64,000 bases of DNA from Streptomyces chrestomyceticus JCM 4735 (GTDB lineage: Bacteria > Actinomycetota > Actinomycetes > Streptomycetales > Streptomycetaceae). Below the pieces are notes generated by a model. That model searched no databases. It was not told the origin of the DNA and saw only the letters and a program-made list of their open reading frames with translations. Positions within the stretch are counted from its first letter, which is position 1. Every line of letters begins with the position of its first letter. Positions 54,187 to 62,745 of this stretch are shown in pieces. A program made the position numbers and the translations under genes. Location: NCBI RefSeq assembly GCF_003865135.1, contig NZ_BHZC01000001.1, positions 7,564,001-7,628,000 of the forward strand. The letters are read 5' to 3'.

Positions 54187-56997
54187 ATGACCGAGGACAT
54201 GTCCCCTGCTGAGCGCTACGCCGCCGCCAAACGGCGGGCGGCGGAGCAGGCCACCGCACTCGCCCCTTTCCGTGAGATGTACGACTTCGCGCTGGACCCG
54301 TTCCAGATCGAGGCGTGCCAGGCCCTGGAGGCCGGTAAGGGCGTGCTGGTCGCGGCCCCGACCGGATCCGGCAAGACGATCGTGGGCGAGTTCGCCGTCC
54401 ACCTGGCCCTGGAGCAGGGCCGTAAATGCTTCTACACCACGCCGATCAAGGCGCTGTCGAACCAGAAGTACCAGGATCTGGTGCGGCGCTACGGCGCGGA
54501 CCGGGTCGGGCTGCTGACGGGCGACAACAGCGTCAACTCCGAGGCACCGGTGGTCGTGATGACCACCGAGGTGCTGCGGAACATGCTGTACGCGGGCTCC
54601 CAGTCGCTCAACGGCCTCGGTTACGTGGTGATGGACGAGGTGCACTACCTCTCCGACCGCTTCCGGGGCGCCGTGTGGGAAGAGGTGATCATCCACCTGC
54701 CGGAGTCCGTCACGCTGGTCTCGCTGTCCGCGACGGTCTCCAACGCGGAGGAGTTCGGCGCCTGGCTGGACACGGTCCGCGGTGACACGGAAGTGATCGT
54801 CTCCGAGCACCGTCCGGTGCCGCTGTGGCAGCACGTGCTCGCCGGACGCCGGATGTACGACCTCTTCGAGGAGCGCGAGGGCCGTTCCGGTGCCGGGCGC
54901 CGGGAGGTCAACCCGGACCTGGAGCGGCTGGCGCGGCTGGAGAACAGCCGTCCGACGTTCGGGCGGGACAAGCGCCGCGGCCGCAATCTGCGGGAGGCGG
55001 ACCGCGAGCGCGAGCGGCGCCAGCGCAGCCGCGTCTGGACGCCGGGCCGCGCCGAGGTGATCGACCGGCTGGACAACGAGGGCCTGCTGCCGGCGATCAC
55101 GTTCATCTTCAGCCGGGCGGGGTGCGAGTCCGCCGTCCAGCAGTGCCTGTATTCCGGGCTGCGGCTCAACGACCAGGAGGGGCGGGCCAGGGTCCGCGCC
55201 GTCGTGGAGGAGCGTACGGCCGGGATTCCCGACGAGGACCTGCATGTTCTCGGCTACTACGAGTGGCTGGAGGGCCTGGAGCGGGGCATCGCCGCGCACC
55301 ACGCCGGCATGCTGCCGACCTTCAAGGAGGTCGTCGAGGAGCTGTTCCTGAAGGGACTGGTCAAGGCCGTCTTCGCGACGGAGACGCTGGCGCTGGGCAT
55401 CAACATGCCCGCCCGTTCGGTCGTCCTGGAGAAGCTGGTCAAGTGGAACGGCGAGCAGCACGCCGACATCACCCCCGGCGAGTACACCCAGCTCACCGGC
55501 CGTGCCGGGCGCCGCGGTATCGACGTCGAGGGCCACGCGGTGGTGCTGTGGCAGCGCGGCATGGACCCGGGCGCCCTGGCGGGCCTGGCCGGTACGCGTA
55601 CGTATCCGCTGCGCTCGTCCTTCAAGCCGTCGTACAACATGGCGGTCAACCTGGTCTCGCAGTTCGGGCGGCACCGTTCGCGGGAACTGCTGGAGATGTC
55701 GTTCGCGCAGTTCCAGGCGGACAAGTCGGTCGTCGGCATCTCGCGGCAGGTGCAGAAGAACGAGGAGGGCCTGGCCGGCTACAAGGAGTCCATGACCTGC
55801 CACCTCGGTGACTTCGAGGAGTACTCGCGGCTGCGCCGGGAGCTGAAGGACCGGGAGACGGAGCTGGCCAAGCAGGGCGCCGCGCAGCGCCGGGCCGCGG
55901 CCGCCGCGGCGCTGGAGAAGCTCCGGCCGGGTGACGTGATCCACGTACCGACGGGCAAGTACGCGGGGCTGGCGTTGGTGCTGGACCCGGGGATGCCGTC
56001 GGGGCGGACGAACGGACACCGGGGCTACGACGCGCACGACGGGCCCCGGCCGCTGGTGCTGACCGCCGAGCGGCAGGTCAAGCGGCTGGCGTCGATGGAC
56101 TTCCCGGTGCCGGTGGCGGCGCTGGACCGGATGCGCATCCCGAAGTCCTTCAACGCGCGCAGCCCGCAGTCCCGCCGGGACCTGGCGTCCGCGCTGCGGA
56201 CGAAGGCCGGGCACATCGCGCCGGAGCGGCACCGCAAGCAGCGGGCGGCGGCCGACGACCGGGAGATCGCGCGGCTGCGTACGGAGCTGCGGGCGCATCC
56301 CTGCCACGGCTGCGACGAGCGCGAGGACCACGCCCGATGGGCCGAGCGGTACCACCGGCTGCTGCGCGACACGCGGCAGTTGGAGCGCCGTATCGAGGGC
56401 CGTACGAACACCATCGCGCGCACCTTCGACCGGATCTGCGCTCTGCTGACCGGACTTGGCTACCTGGAAGGTGACACGGTCACCGACGAGGGCCGGCGGC
56501 TGGCGCGGCTCTACGGCGAACTGGACCTGCTGGCCAGCGAATGCCTGCGCGCCGGCGTCTGGAACGGGCTGGGCCCCGCCGAACTGGCAGCCTGCGCCTC
56601 GGCCCTGGTCTACGAGGCCCGGCAGGCGGACGACGCGGTGGCGCCGAAGCTGCCGTCGGGCAAGGCGCGGGACGCGCTCGCCGAGATGGTGCGGATCTGG
56701 GGCCGGCTGGACGCCTTGGAGGAGGACCACAAGATCAACCAGGCGGAGGGCGTCGGCCAGCGCGAGCCGGACCTCGGCTTCGCCTGGGCCGCGTACCGCT
56801 GGGCCTCCGGCTTCGGCCTGGACGAGGTGCTGCGCGAGGCGGAGATGCCGGCCGGTGACTTCGTCCGCTGGTGCAAGCAACTGATCGACATCCTCGGCCA
56901 GATCGCCGCCGCCGCGCCGCCGGAGGTGGCCCGCAACGCGCGCAAGGCCGTGGACGCGGTGCTGCGGGGCGTGGTGGCGTACTCGTCGGTGGGGTGA
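54187..56997 (+). CDS. helY: Ski2/Mtr4-type superfamily 2 helicase HelY
   Basis: Large DExH helicase of 936 residues. Motif I is APTGSGKT near residue 60, motif II DEVH in VVMDEVHYLSDRF, motif III SLSATVSNAEEFGAWL, and the C-terminal RecA domain has FATETLALGINMPARSVVLE and QLTGRAGRRGID. The last 350 residues match the ratchet/DSHCT region of Ski2-like RNA helicases. It presumably remodels RNA; its substrate in Streptomyces is unknown to me. Start at ATG 54187 gives MTEDMSPAERYAAAKRRA; a frame from 54142 reads through the promoter. Confidence 0.94.
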   Translation: MTEDMSPAERYAAAKRRAAEQATALAPFREMYDFALDPFQIEACQALEAGKGVLVAAPTGSGKTIVGEFAVHLALEQGRKCFYTTPIKALSNQKYQDLVRRYGADRVGLLTGDNSVNSEAPVVVMTTEVLRNMLYAGSQSLNGLGYVVMDEVHYLSDRFRGAVWEEVIIHLPESVTLVSLSATVSNAEEFGAWLDTVRGDTEVIVSEHRPVPLWQHVLAGRRMYDLFEEREGRSGAGRREVNPDLERLARLENSRPTFGRDKRRGRNLREADRERERRQRSRVWTPGRAEVIDRLDNEGLLPAITFIFSRAGCESAVQQCLYSGLRLNDQEGRARVRAVVEERTAGIPDEDLHVLGYYEWLEGLERGIAAHHAGMLPTFKEVVEELFLKGLVKAVFATETLALGINMPARSVVLEKLVKWNGEQHADITPGEYTQLTGRAGRRGIDVEGHAVVLWQRGMDPGALAGLAGTRTYPLRSSFKPSYNMAVNLVSQFGRHRSRELLEMSFAQFQADKSVVGISRQVQKNEEGLAGYKESMTCHLGDFEEYSRLRRELKDRETELAKQGAAQRRAAAAAALEKLRPGDVIHVPTGKYAGLALVLDPGMPSGRTNGHRGYDAHDGPRPLVLTAERQVKRLASMDFPVPVAALDRMRIPKSFNARSPQSRRDLASALRTKAGHIAPERHRKQRAAADDREIARLRTELRAHPCHGCDEREDHARWAERYHRLLRDTRQLERRIEGRTNTIARTFDRICALLTGLGYLEGDTVTDEGRRLARLYGELDLLASECLRAGVWNGLGPAELAACASALVYEARQADDAVAPKLPSGKARDALAEMVRIWGRLDALEEDHKINQAEGVGQREPDLGFAWAAYRWASGFGLDEVLREAEMPAGDFVRWCKQLIDILGQIAAAAPPEVARNARKAVDAVLRGVVAYSSVG

Positions 56998-57075
56998 GGC
57001 CGGGGGCCGTGAGGCCGGGGGCCGTGAGGCCGTGAGGCCGGGAGGCCGGGAGGTCGTGAGGCCGGGAGGTCGTAG
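56994..57075. repeat. Short GC-rich tandem repeats after helY
   Basis: Starting in the helY stop codon, GTGAGGCC units of 8 to 16 bases with G-rich spacers are repeated five times (two perfect 15-base copies first). Probably slippage-prone sequence of no function. Confidence 0.7.
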
Positions 57076-57185
57076 GGCGGCTTCCGGAGCCTGGCCGTGG
57101 GGCCGGGCCCCGGTTGCCGGTGTGCTGTCGCGCGGGTCCGGTCCCTGGTCGGGGCGGACCCGCGCGGCCGTTCGCCGGGTGCGCG

Positions 57186-58076
57186 TCAGGCGGGTGGCTT
57201 GACGGCGGTGGCCTTGAAGAACGTGTAGTGGAACGTTCCCCCGTCCTCCGCAGTCCGGCGCAGATCGCGGATGCCGCGCTCCCACTCGGGCTCGGTCGTC
57301 AGCCCGGCGGTCAGCGCGTCGTCCCGTACGGCCGCGATCATCGCGATGAACGTGTTACGGGTGAAGCTGTCGACCAGCCCCGGCCGGGTCGCGTCGGCGT
57401 AGACCGTACGCGGGCGGACCACCACCCCTTCGTACCTGGCGGCGGTCAGCAGCGGTTGCAGCCGCCGGCCGAGCAGCGCGTCGCCCTCGGCCGTGGCCTG
57501 CAACCGGACTTGGTGGCCGATCACGGCGCGGGCGTGCGCGCTGTCCGGGTGGAAGAACACCGACCCGTGGTCCCCCTCGATGACGGTGACGCTTCCGCCC
57601 GGCCGCAGGACGCGCCGCAGGTCGGCCAGCGCCTGTGCGGGGTCGGGCAGGTGCTCCAGGACGAAGCAGACGAAGAGGTGGTCGAAGGAGGCGTCGGCGT
57701 ACGGCAGGTCGGTCAGGTCGGCCTGCTGCCAGTGCACCGTCGCCGCGTGCGGACGAGCGGCGAGGCGGGCGCGGGCCTGGTCGATCGAGTCCGCGGAGAT
57801 GTCGACCGCGGTGATGTGCGTCCCCGGGCTGGAGGCGGCCAGATGCACCGTCTGGGCGCCGACCCCGCACCCGGCCTCCAGGACCCGGCTGCCCGCTTCG
57901 TACGCCGTGCCCGCGTGCAGGAGCGCCGCCAGGGTGTCGGCCTGGTCGGTGAGCCGCCTGGCCTCATGGTCCGAATATCCGTGTACGTAAGGGGATTCGC
58001 GGGGTGCGGGGGCGCGGTGCGCGCGGCTGTCCCCGCGTGTGCCACCGGTCGTCTTCTCCGTTGCTGCCGTTCTCAT
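57186..58076 (-). CDS. SAM-dependent class I methyltransferase
   Basis: Methyltransferase of 296 residues. Motif I is VLEAGCGVGAQTVHLA near residue 66; then ITAVDISADSIDQAR, DASFDHLFVCFVLEHL and LRRVLRPGGSVTVIEGDHG. It is of UbiE/small-molecule type with substrate unknown. It is divergent from the MocR regulator gene, and their starts are only about 29 bases apart, so expression may be linked. Start at ATG 58076. Confidence 0.85.
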   Translation of the reverse strand: MRTAATEKTTGGTRGDSRAHRAPAPRESPYVHGYSDHEARRLTDQADTLAALLHAGTAYEAGSRVLEAGCGVGAQTVHLAASSPGTHITAVDISADSIDQARARLAARPHAATVHWQQADLTDLPYADASFDHLFVCFVLEHLPDPAQALADLRRVLRPGGSVTVIEGDHGSVFFHPDSAHARAVIGHQVRLQATAEGDALLGRRLQPLLTAARYEGVVVRPRTVYADATRPGLVDSFTRNTFIAMIAAVRDDALTAGLTTEPEWERGIRDLRRTAEDGGTFHYTFFKATAVKPPA

Positions 58077-58092
58077 GCCGCCACTCTGGGCG

Positions 58093-58098
58093 GACAAT
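58093..58098 (+). promoter_or_regulatory. -10 box of a probably leaderless MocR promoter
   Basis: GACAAT ends six bases before the GTG at 58105, with no ribosome site visible. Confidence 0.4.
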
Positions 58099-58104
58099 GG
58101 CCCG

Positions 58105-59595
58105 GTGCCCAGGTCCAAACACGCGCCCGTTGACCGGTCCATAACTTCCGGGTCCGACTTCCTCCAGCTCAACGTCGCCGACGCGCCCGCGGGCGGCCTG
58201 TCCGACTGGCTGGCGCAGCGCCTGCGGCAGGCCGTCTCGGACGGCCGCCTCGCGGTGGGTGACCGGCTGCCCGCCACCCGGACACTCGCCGAGGAACTGC
58301 GGGTCTCCCGGGGCGTGGTCACCGAGGCGTACCAGCGGCTGATCGAGGACGGGCACGCGGTCGGCCGGGGCCGCGGCGGTACGGTCATCGTCGCCGCTCC
58401 CGTCGCGGCAGAGGCCACGACGCCGGCGCCGGCGCCCGCGCGTCCGGCCGAAGGGTCGCCGCCCGGACCGGTGTTCACCGCCGAGCCCGGAGCGGGCGTC
58501 TTCGACGCGGTACGGGCGGCACCGGCCCGTATCGACCTCAGCCCCGGCACGCCCGACCTGGCCTCGTTCCCGCGTGCCGCGTGGCTGCGCGCGGAACGGC
58601 GGGTGCTGGGCACGCTCGCCGCCCCCGGCTTCGGCTACGGGGACCCGCGCGGCACGCCGGAGCTGCGACGCGCCGTCGCGAAGTGGCTGGCCCGCAACCG
58701 CGGCCTCGCGGTCGCCCCGGACGAGGTGCTGATCGTTTCCGGCACCGCGCAGACGCTCGGTCTGCTGGCCCAGGTGCTGTGCCGCCGGGGCGTCCGCGAA
58801 CTGGCGGTGGAGGACCCGGGATCGCTCGGGGCCCGCCAGCACCTCCGGTACTGGGGGATGCGCACCCCACCGGTACCGGTCGACGCCGAGGGCGTCCGCG
58901 TCCGGGAGCTGCGGGCCTCCGGCGCCCCCGCCGTCCTGGTGACACCGGCGCACCAGTTCCCGACCGGGGTGGTGCTCGGCGGCACACGCCGCCGTGAGCT
59001 GATGCGCTGGGCGGCCGACGGCGGCCTGATCGTCGAGGACGACTACGACGCCGAACACCGCTACGACCGGCCGCCGGTCCCCGCTCTCCGCGCCATGCTG
59101 CCCGAGCACGTCTGCTACGCCGGAAGCGTTTCGAAGCTGCTGGCACCGGCGCTGCGGACCGGGTGGGTCGTCGCTCCTCCGGAGCTGCACGGCGCGCTGG
59201 TGGACGCCAAGCGGTTCACCGACCTCGGCAACTCCGCGCTGCCGCAGCTCGTGCTGGCCGACCTGATGGAAACCGGCGAGCTGGAACGCCGGCTGAGGCA
59301 GCTCCGCAAGCGGCACCGGGCGCGTCGGGACGCGATGATCCGGGCTGTCGGTACGCACCTGCCGGGGGCGGCGGTGCGGGGCGCGGCGGCGGGCCTGCAC
59401 CTGACGATCACCTTCGACGCGGACTTCGCCGACACAGACCTGGCAGCGGCGGCGCTCGCCCGGGGTGTCAAGGTGCAGCCGCTCTCCTGGCACCGGCAGG
59501 GCCCCGGACGGCCGGGGCTGGTGCTGGGCTACGCGGCGAGTACGGCGACCGAGATCGGGGAAGGGGTGGCGGTCATCGGAAGGGTGCTGGGGTGA
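58105..59595 (+). CDS. MocR-family (GntR-aminotransferase) transcriptional regulator
   Basis: Protein of 496 residues: an N-terminal GntR winged helix (LSDWLAQRLRQAVSDGRLAV, TLAEELRVSRGVVTEAYQRL) joined by a linker to an aminotransferase-fold domain. The PLP lysine is in GSVSKLLAPALRTGW and the Asp-Tyr pocket in IVEDDYDAEHRYDR. MocR proteins such as PdxR sense PLP or amino compounds through this domain. GTG 58105 is chosen from the -10 box; an ATG at 58075 lies further upstream and overlaps the start codon of the divergent methyltransferase. The latter is a likely target. Confidence 0.88.
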   Translation: MPRSKHAPVDRSITSGSDFLQLNVADAPAGGLSDWLAQRLRQAVSDGRLAVGDRLPATRTLAEELRVSRGVVTEAYQRLIEDGHAVGRGRGGTVIVAAPVAAEATTPAPAPARPAEGSPPGPVFTAEPGAGVFDAVRAAPARIDLSPGTPDLASFPRAAWLRAERRVLGTLAAPGFGYGDPRGTPELRRAVAKWLARNRGLAVAPDEVLIVSGTAQTLGLLAQVLCRRGVRELAVEDPGSLGARQHLRYWGMRTPPVPVDAEGVRVRELRASGAPAVLVTPAHQFPTGVVLGGTRRRELMRWAADGGLIVEDDYDAEHRYDRPPVPALRAMLPEHVCYAGSVSKLLAPALRTGWVVAPPELHGALVDAKRFTDLGNSALPQLVLADLMETGELERRLRQLRKRHRARRDAMIRAVGTHLPGAAVRGAAAGLHLTITFDADFADTDLAAAALARGVKVQPLSWHRQGPGRPGLVLGYAASTATEIGEGVAVIGRVLG

Positions 59596-59929
59596 GCGCG
59601 GCGCTGCCACACGCTCAGGCAGGGCGCCACGGCGCTGTCGAAGGGCCGGGCGGGCGTGTCGGCTCGTGGGCGGTGTGTCGGACCGGCGTGTCGGGCGCAT
59701 CGTAGGGGCCCCGGCCGACACGCCGTGCTTGCCTTCGCGGGTGCAGCGAGGACGCGGGGTGGCGGTGCCGGGTTCATGGGGATCCGGCGGATGCGCACTG
59801 TCCCCTGGGGCCATTCTGCTCATGGAACGCCAGGTGGTACGGGGCGGAGGCCGCTGTTCCACAAGGAGGCGCGCCGCCCGGCCATGGCGTGTACGGTCCG
59901 GCCACGGCCAGCACGGGCCGACCGCGGTG
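59596..59929. other. Spacer between MocR and the ADP-ribosylglycohydrolase remnant
   Basis: About 330 bases without a gene I can support; it may contain the lost C-terminal end of the remnant. Confidence 0.4.
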
Positions 59930-60666
59930 CACAGCAACTCTTCGGCCAGTGCCCGCAGTTCGTGTACCCGTAGTACCCGGTCTCCGAACCCGGGCAGCGG
60001 CATGTGCAGCGTCTGGACCCAGCGCTCAGGGATCGCGTCGGCCCCGTAGACCGCTCCGGCGAGGCCGCTGATGACCGCGGCGACGGTGTCGGTGTCGCCG
60101 CCCAGGTCGATGGCGGCCCGCAGCGCGCCTCGTACGAGCCGGTGGGAGAGCGCGTCCGGCCGGGCGTCGAGCGGGTCATCGCCCTGCAAGGCGACGTGCA
60201 GCAACACGTGGAACAGCACCACTCACCAGCCGGCCGCCGGGTCCCGTGCGTTAGCGCCGACAGCCGCCGGGTGGCGTCCATGGACACCGCCCGGCCCGCC
60301 ACGGCGAAGTACACGGCGGCGGGCGTGGCGCGCATCAGTGAACCGTTGCCCGCGGCGCGCCGGTTGACCTGGAAGTGCCGGCGGCGGCCCGGCCCCACGG
60401 CTCGCCGTTGCCGAGCACGTCCTCGGTCCGAAGGCCGATGTCCTTCGGCTCGGCCGCCGCCCAGCGACGGAACCTGCGGAAGACGCCGGGGAGGTCGAGC
60501 CTGCCGCGTTCCAGCAGCGTTGCGGCGGTCAGCACCGCCACCTGCGTATCGCCCGTGGCTTCACCCGGGTACCGGCCGCCGCCTCAGCACATGCGTCCCC
60601 GGCGGCCGAGCCGACCACGGCACCGGCCACCCGCTGCCCGGATTCCGCCACCGGCCCCCGGAAGCG
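59930..60666 (-). pseudogene. Decayed ADP-ribosylglycohydrolase gene
   Basis: Pieces of one protein occur in order in different minus-strand frames. First QRVAGAVVGSAAGDA (near 60640), then GEATGDTQVAVLTAATLLE to GLRTEDVLGNGEPW, next HFQVNRRAAGNGSLMRATPA and RRLSALTHG, last HVLLHVALQGDDPL to DLGGDTDTVAAVISGLAGAV and LPGFGDRVLRVHELRAL. Both the metal motif NGSLMR and GGDTDT are recognisable, but at least three frame breaks and a deletion after the N-terminus separate them, and the usual DDTQ is GDTQ. The enzyme would remove ADP-ribose from proteins or nucleic acid. It cannot be made from this sequence. Confidence 0.75.
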
Positions 60667-60668
60667 CG

Positions 60669-61526
60669 TCAGGAAGCGGTCGGCAGCGTGGTCTCCTGCT
60701 CGGCTTCGACCTGCTGGTTCCACTGCTGCTTGGACGCCTGCCAGCCGTCCTCGTCGTGGCCCTTGCGCCAGTAGCCGGAGATCGACAGGTCCTCGCGGGG
60801 CACTTCCCGCTCGACGCGCAGCAACCTGCGCAGTTCCTTCACGAAGCCCGCCTCGCCGTGGACGAAAGCGTGCACCCGGCCCGCGGGGAAGTCCAGCGCG
60901 CGGACGGCCTCGACCAGCCGCTCGCCGACCGGGGCGGTGCCGCGGTGCAGCCAGGTGATCTCGGCGCCGGCCGGCGCCTCCAGCTTCTGCTCCTCCTCGG
61001 GGCCGGCGACCTCGATGAAGGCGTGGACGGGTACGTCCTCGGGTGCCCGGGCCAGGGAGGCGGCGATGGCCGGCAGGGCGCTCTCGTCGCCGGCGAGCAG
61101 GTGCCAGTCGGCGTCGGCGTCCGGGGCGTACGCGCCGCCGGGGCCGAGGAGCAGCGCCTCGTCGCCCGGACGGGCCTGTGCCGCCCACGGCCCCGCGAGG
61201 CCGGTGTCGCCGTGCACCACGAAGTCGACCGCCAGTTCCCGCGTGTCCGGGTCCCAGGTGCGCACGGTGTAGGTACGGGTCCTGGGCCACTGGTCGCGGG
61301 GGAAGGCGGCGCGGATCTCGGCGATGTCCAGCGGCTGCGGGTAGTCCACGCCGGGAACCGGGAAGACCAGCTTGACGTAATGGTCGGTGTACTCGCCCGC
61401 CGAGAACTCCGCCAGGCCGTCACCGCCCAGCACCACCCGCACCATGTGCGGCGTGAGCTGCTCGGTGCGCAGCACCTCTGCGTGAATGAGCTTGGGCTTT
61501 TTACGGGCCGGACGCTCTGCTGCCAC
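60669..61526 (-). CDS. Siderophore-interacting protein (ferric-siderophore reductase)
   Basis: FAD/NAD(P)H-type reductase of about 285 residues, family of ViuB/SIP, which releases iron from siderophores in the cytoplasm. Flavin motif RTYTVRTWDPDTRELAVDFV lies near residue 85; LLAGDESALPAIAASLA and the C-terminal SGYWRKGHDEDGW are diagnostic. I prefer the GTG at 61526, with AGGGGAG six bases upstream; a GTG at 61544 has none and lies seven bases from the iron box. Expression should rise when iron is low. Confidence 0.93.
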   Translation of the reverse strand: MAAERPARKKPKLIHAEVLRTEQLTPHMVRVVLGGDGLAEFSAGEYTDHYVKLVFPVPGVDYPQPLDIAEIRAAFPRDQWPRTRTYTVRTWDPDTRELAVDFVVHGDTGLAGPWAAQARPGDEALLLGPGGAYAPDADADWHLLAGDESALPAIAASLARAPEDVPVHAFIEVAGPEEEQKLEAPAGAEITWLHRGTAPVGERLVEAVRALDFPAGRVHAFVHGEAGFVKELRRLLRVEREVPREDLSISGYWRKGHDEDGWQASKQQWNQQVEAEQETTLPTAS

Positions 61527-61551
61527 GACGATCTCCCCTGCCACGGTCTTA

Positions 61552-61570
61552 TTAGGTTTACCTAACCTAA
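61552..61570 (-). promoter_or_regulatory. Iron box (DmdR/IdeR operator)
   Basis: On the minus strand TTAGGTTAGGTAAACCTAA matches the actinomycete consensus TTAGGTTAGGCTCACCTAA at 17 of 19 bases. It lies 26 bases before the preferred start of the siderophore-interacting protein gene. Confidence 0.88.
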
Positions 61571-61574
61571 CAGT

Positions 61575-62504
61575 TCAGGGGTGGAGCGTCGCCAGAAGCC
61601 GCTGCAAAGAGCCGCCCAGCCCCCACTGCCCGGCGAGCGCTTCCAGTCGCTCCGGGTCGGCCGGCTCGCCCGGCAGCGCGGCGTCGAAGTCCGGCACCGG
61701 CACGTCGGCGGCCACCCGTACGACCTTCGGCGCGACCTCGACGTACGGCCGGGCCTCGGTCAGCCGCTTGCGCTGCGAGGGGGTGAGCTTGGACGCCGGG
61801 TCGTCGGCCGCGGCCATGATCCCGGCCAGGTCGCCGTACTGGGCCAGCAGCTTGGCGGCGGTCTTCTCGCCGATGCCCGGCACGCCCGGCAGGCCGTCGC
61901 TGGGGTCGCCGCGCAGCAGCGCCAGGTCGGCGTAACCGCTGCCGTCCACGCCGTACTTCTCGCGCAGCAGGGCCTCGTCGGTCATCTGGAGGGTGCCGAC
62001 GCCCTTGAGTGGATACAGGATGCGGACGCCGCGCGCGTCGTCGGCCAACTGGAACAGGTCGCGGTCGCCGGTGACGATGTCGACCGGCCCGGTGGCGCGG
62101 GCGGTGAGGGTGCCGATGATGTCGTCCGCCTCGTACCCGGCGGCGCCGACCCGGGCGATGCCCAGCGCGTCGAGCACTTCCTCGATCACCGGGACCTGCG
62201 GGGAGAGGGTGTCCGGAATCTCCTCGGCGTCGGGCTCGGGGGAGCCGGACGGTGCCTCCTCGGCGACGCGGTGCGCCTTGTACGAGGGGATGAGGTCGAC
62301 CCGCCACTGCGGACGCCAGTCGAAGTCCATGCAGGCCACCAGGTCGTCGGGCTGGTGGTCCTGGACGAGGCGGGCGATGAAGTCCAGCAGGCCGCGCACC
62401 GCGTTCACCGGCGTGCCGTCCGGCGCCCGGACCGACTCCGGCACGCCGAAATAGGCGCGGAAGTAGAGGGAGGCGGTGTCGAGAAGCATCAGGCGTCGAG
62501 TCAC
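61575..62504 (-). CDS. 5'-3' exonuclease (PolA N-terminal-domain type)
   Basis: FEN-like nuclease of 309 residues without a polymerase. It has the N-terminal LLDTASLYFRAYFG, the metal cluster in GYEADDIIGT and DIVTGDRDLFQLADD, and the helix-hairpin-helix GVPGIGEKTAAKLLAQYG near residue 210. It probably removes RNA primers or flaps beside PolA. The GTG at 62504 and an ATG at 62489 are both possible. Its stop lies just before the iron box of the next gene. Confidence 0.92.
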   Translation of the reverse strand: MTRRLMLLDTASLYFRAYFGVPESVRAPDGTPVNAVRGLLDFIARLVQDHQPDDLVACMDFDWRPQWRVDLIPSYKAHRVAEEAPSGSPEPDAEEIPDTLSPQVPVIEEVLDALGIARVGAAGYEADDIIGTLTARATGPVDIVTGDRDLFQLADDARGVRILYPLKGVGTLQMTDEALLREKYGVDGSGYADLALLRGDPSDGLPGVPGIGEKTAAKLLAQYGDLAGIMAAADDPASKLTPSQRKRLTEARPYVEVAPKVVRVAADVPVPDFDAALPGEPADPERLEALAGQWGLGGSLQRLLATLHP

Positions 62505-62634
62505 ACCCCGATGATGCCGTACCTCCGGTGGTGCGGCCGGGCGGTGCCGCGGGGACGGGTCGGGCGGGCGTGTGAACTGAGTCACTAATGTGTTTGTCAT
62601 TTTGTAAAGGGGGCAGGCGCGCGGCCGGAGCGGG

Positions 62635-62663
62635 ACCGGTGGATATTCAACATTTCCACCGGT
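62635..62663. promoter_or_regulatory. Inverted repeat in the leader of the glycine-betaine-type ABC operon
   Basis: ACCGGTGGA and TCCACCGGT form a perfect nine-base inverted repeat with an AT-rich 11-base spacer, about 85 bases before the ATPase start. It may be an operator or leader hairpin. The rest of the 62505-62745 gap holds no gene. Confidence 0.5.
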
Positions 62664-62745
62664 TAACGGCGGGCCCGACCCGTGCACGCTCCACGACCTG
62701 CCGACGGGGGTGGCGGGTCGTACACAGTCAATTCGAGAGGTGTAT

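Noticed and set aside
54157..57285. Minus-strand open frame of about 1040 codons opposite helY
   Set aside because: Shadow of the helicase gene with arginine/valine-rich noise and no family resemblance.
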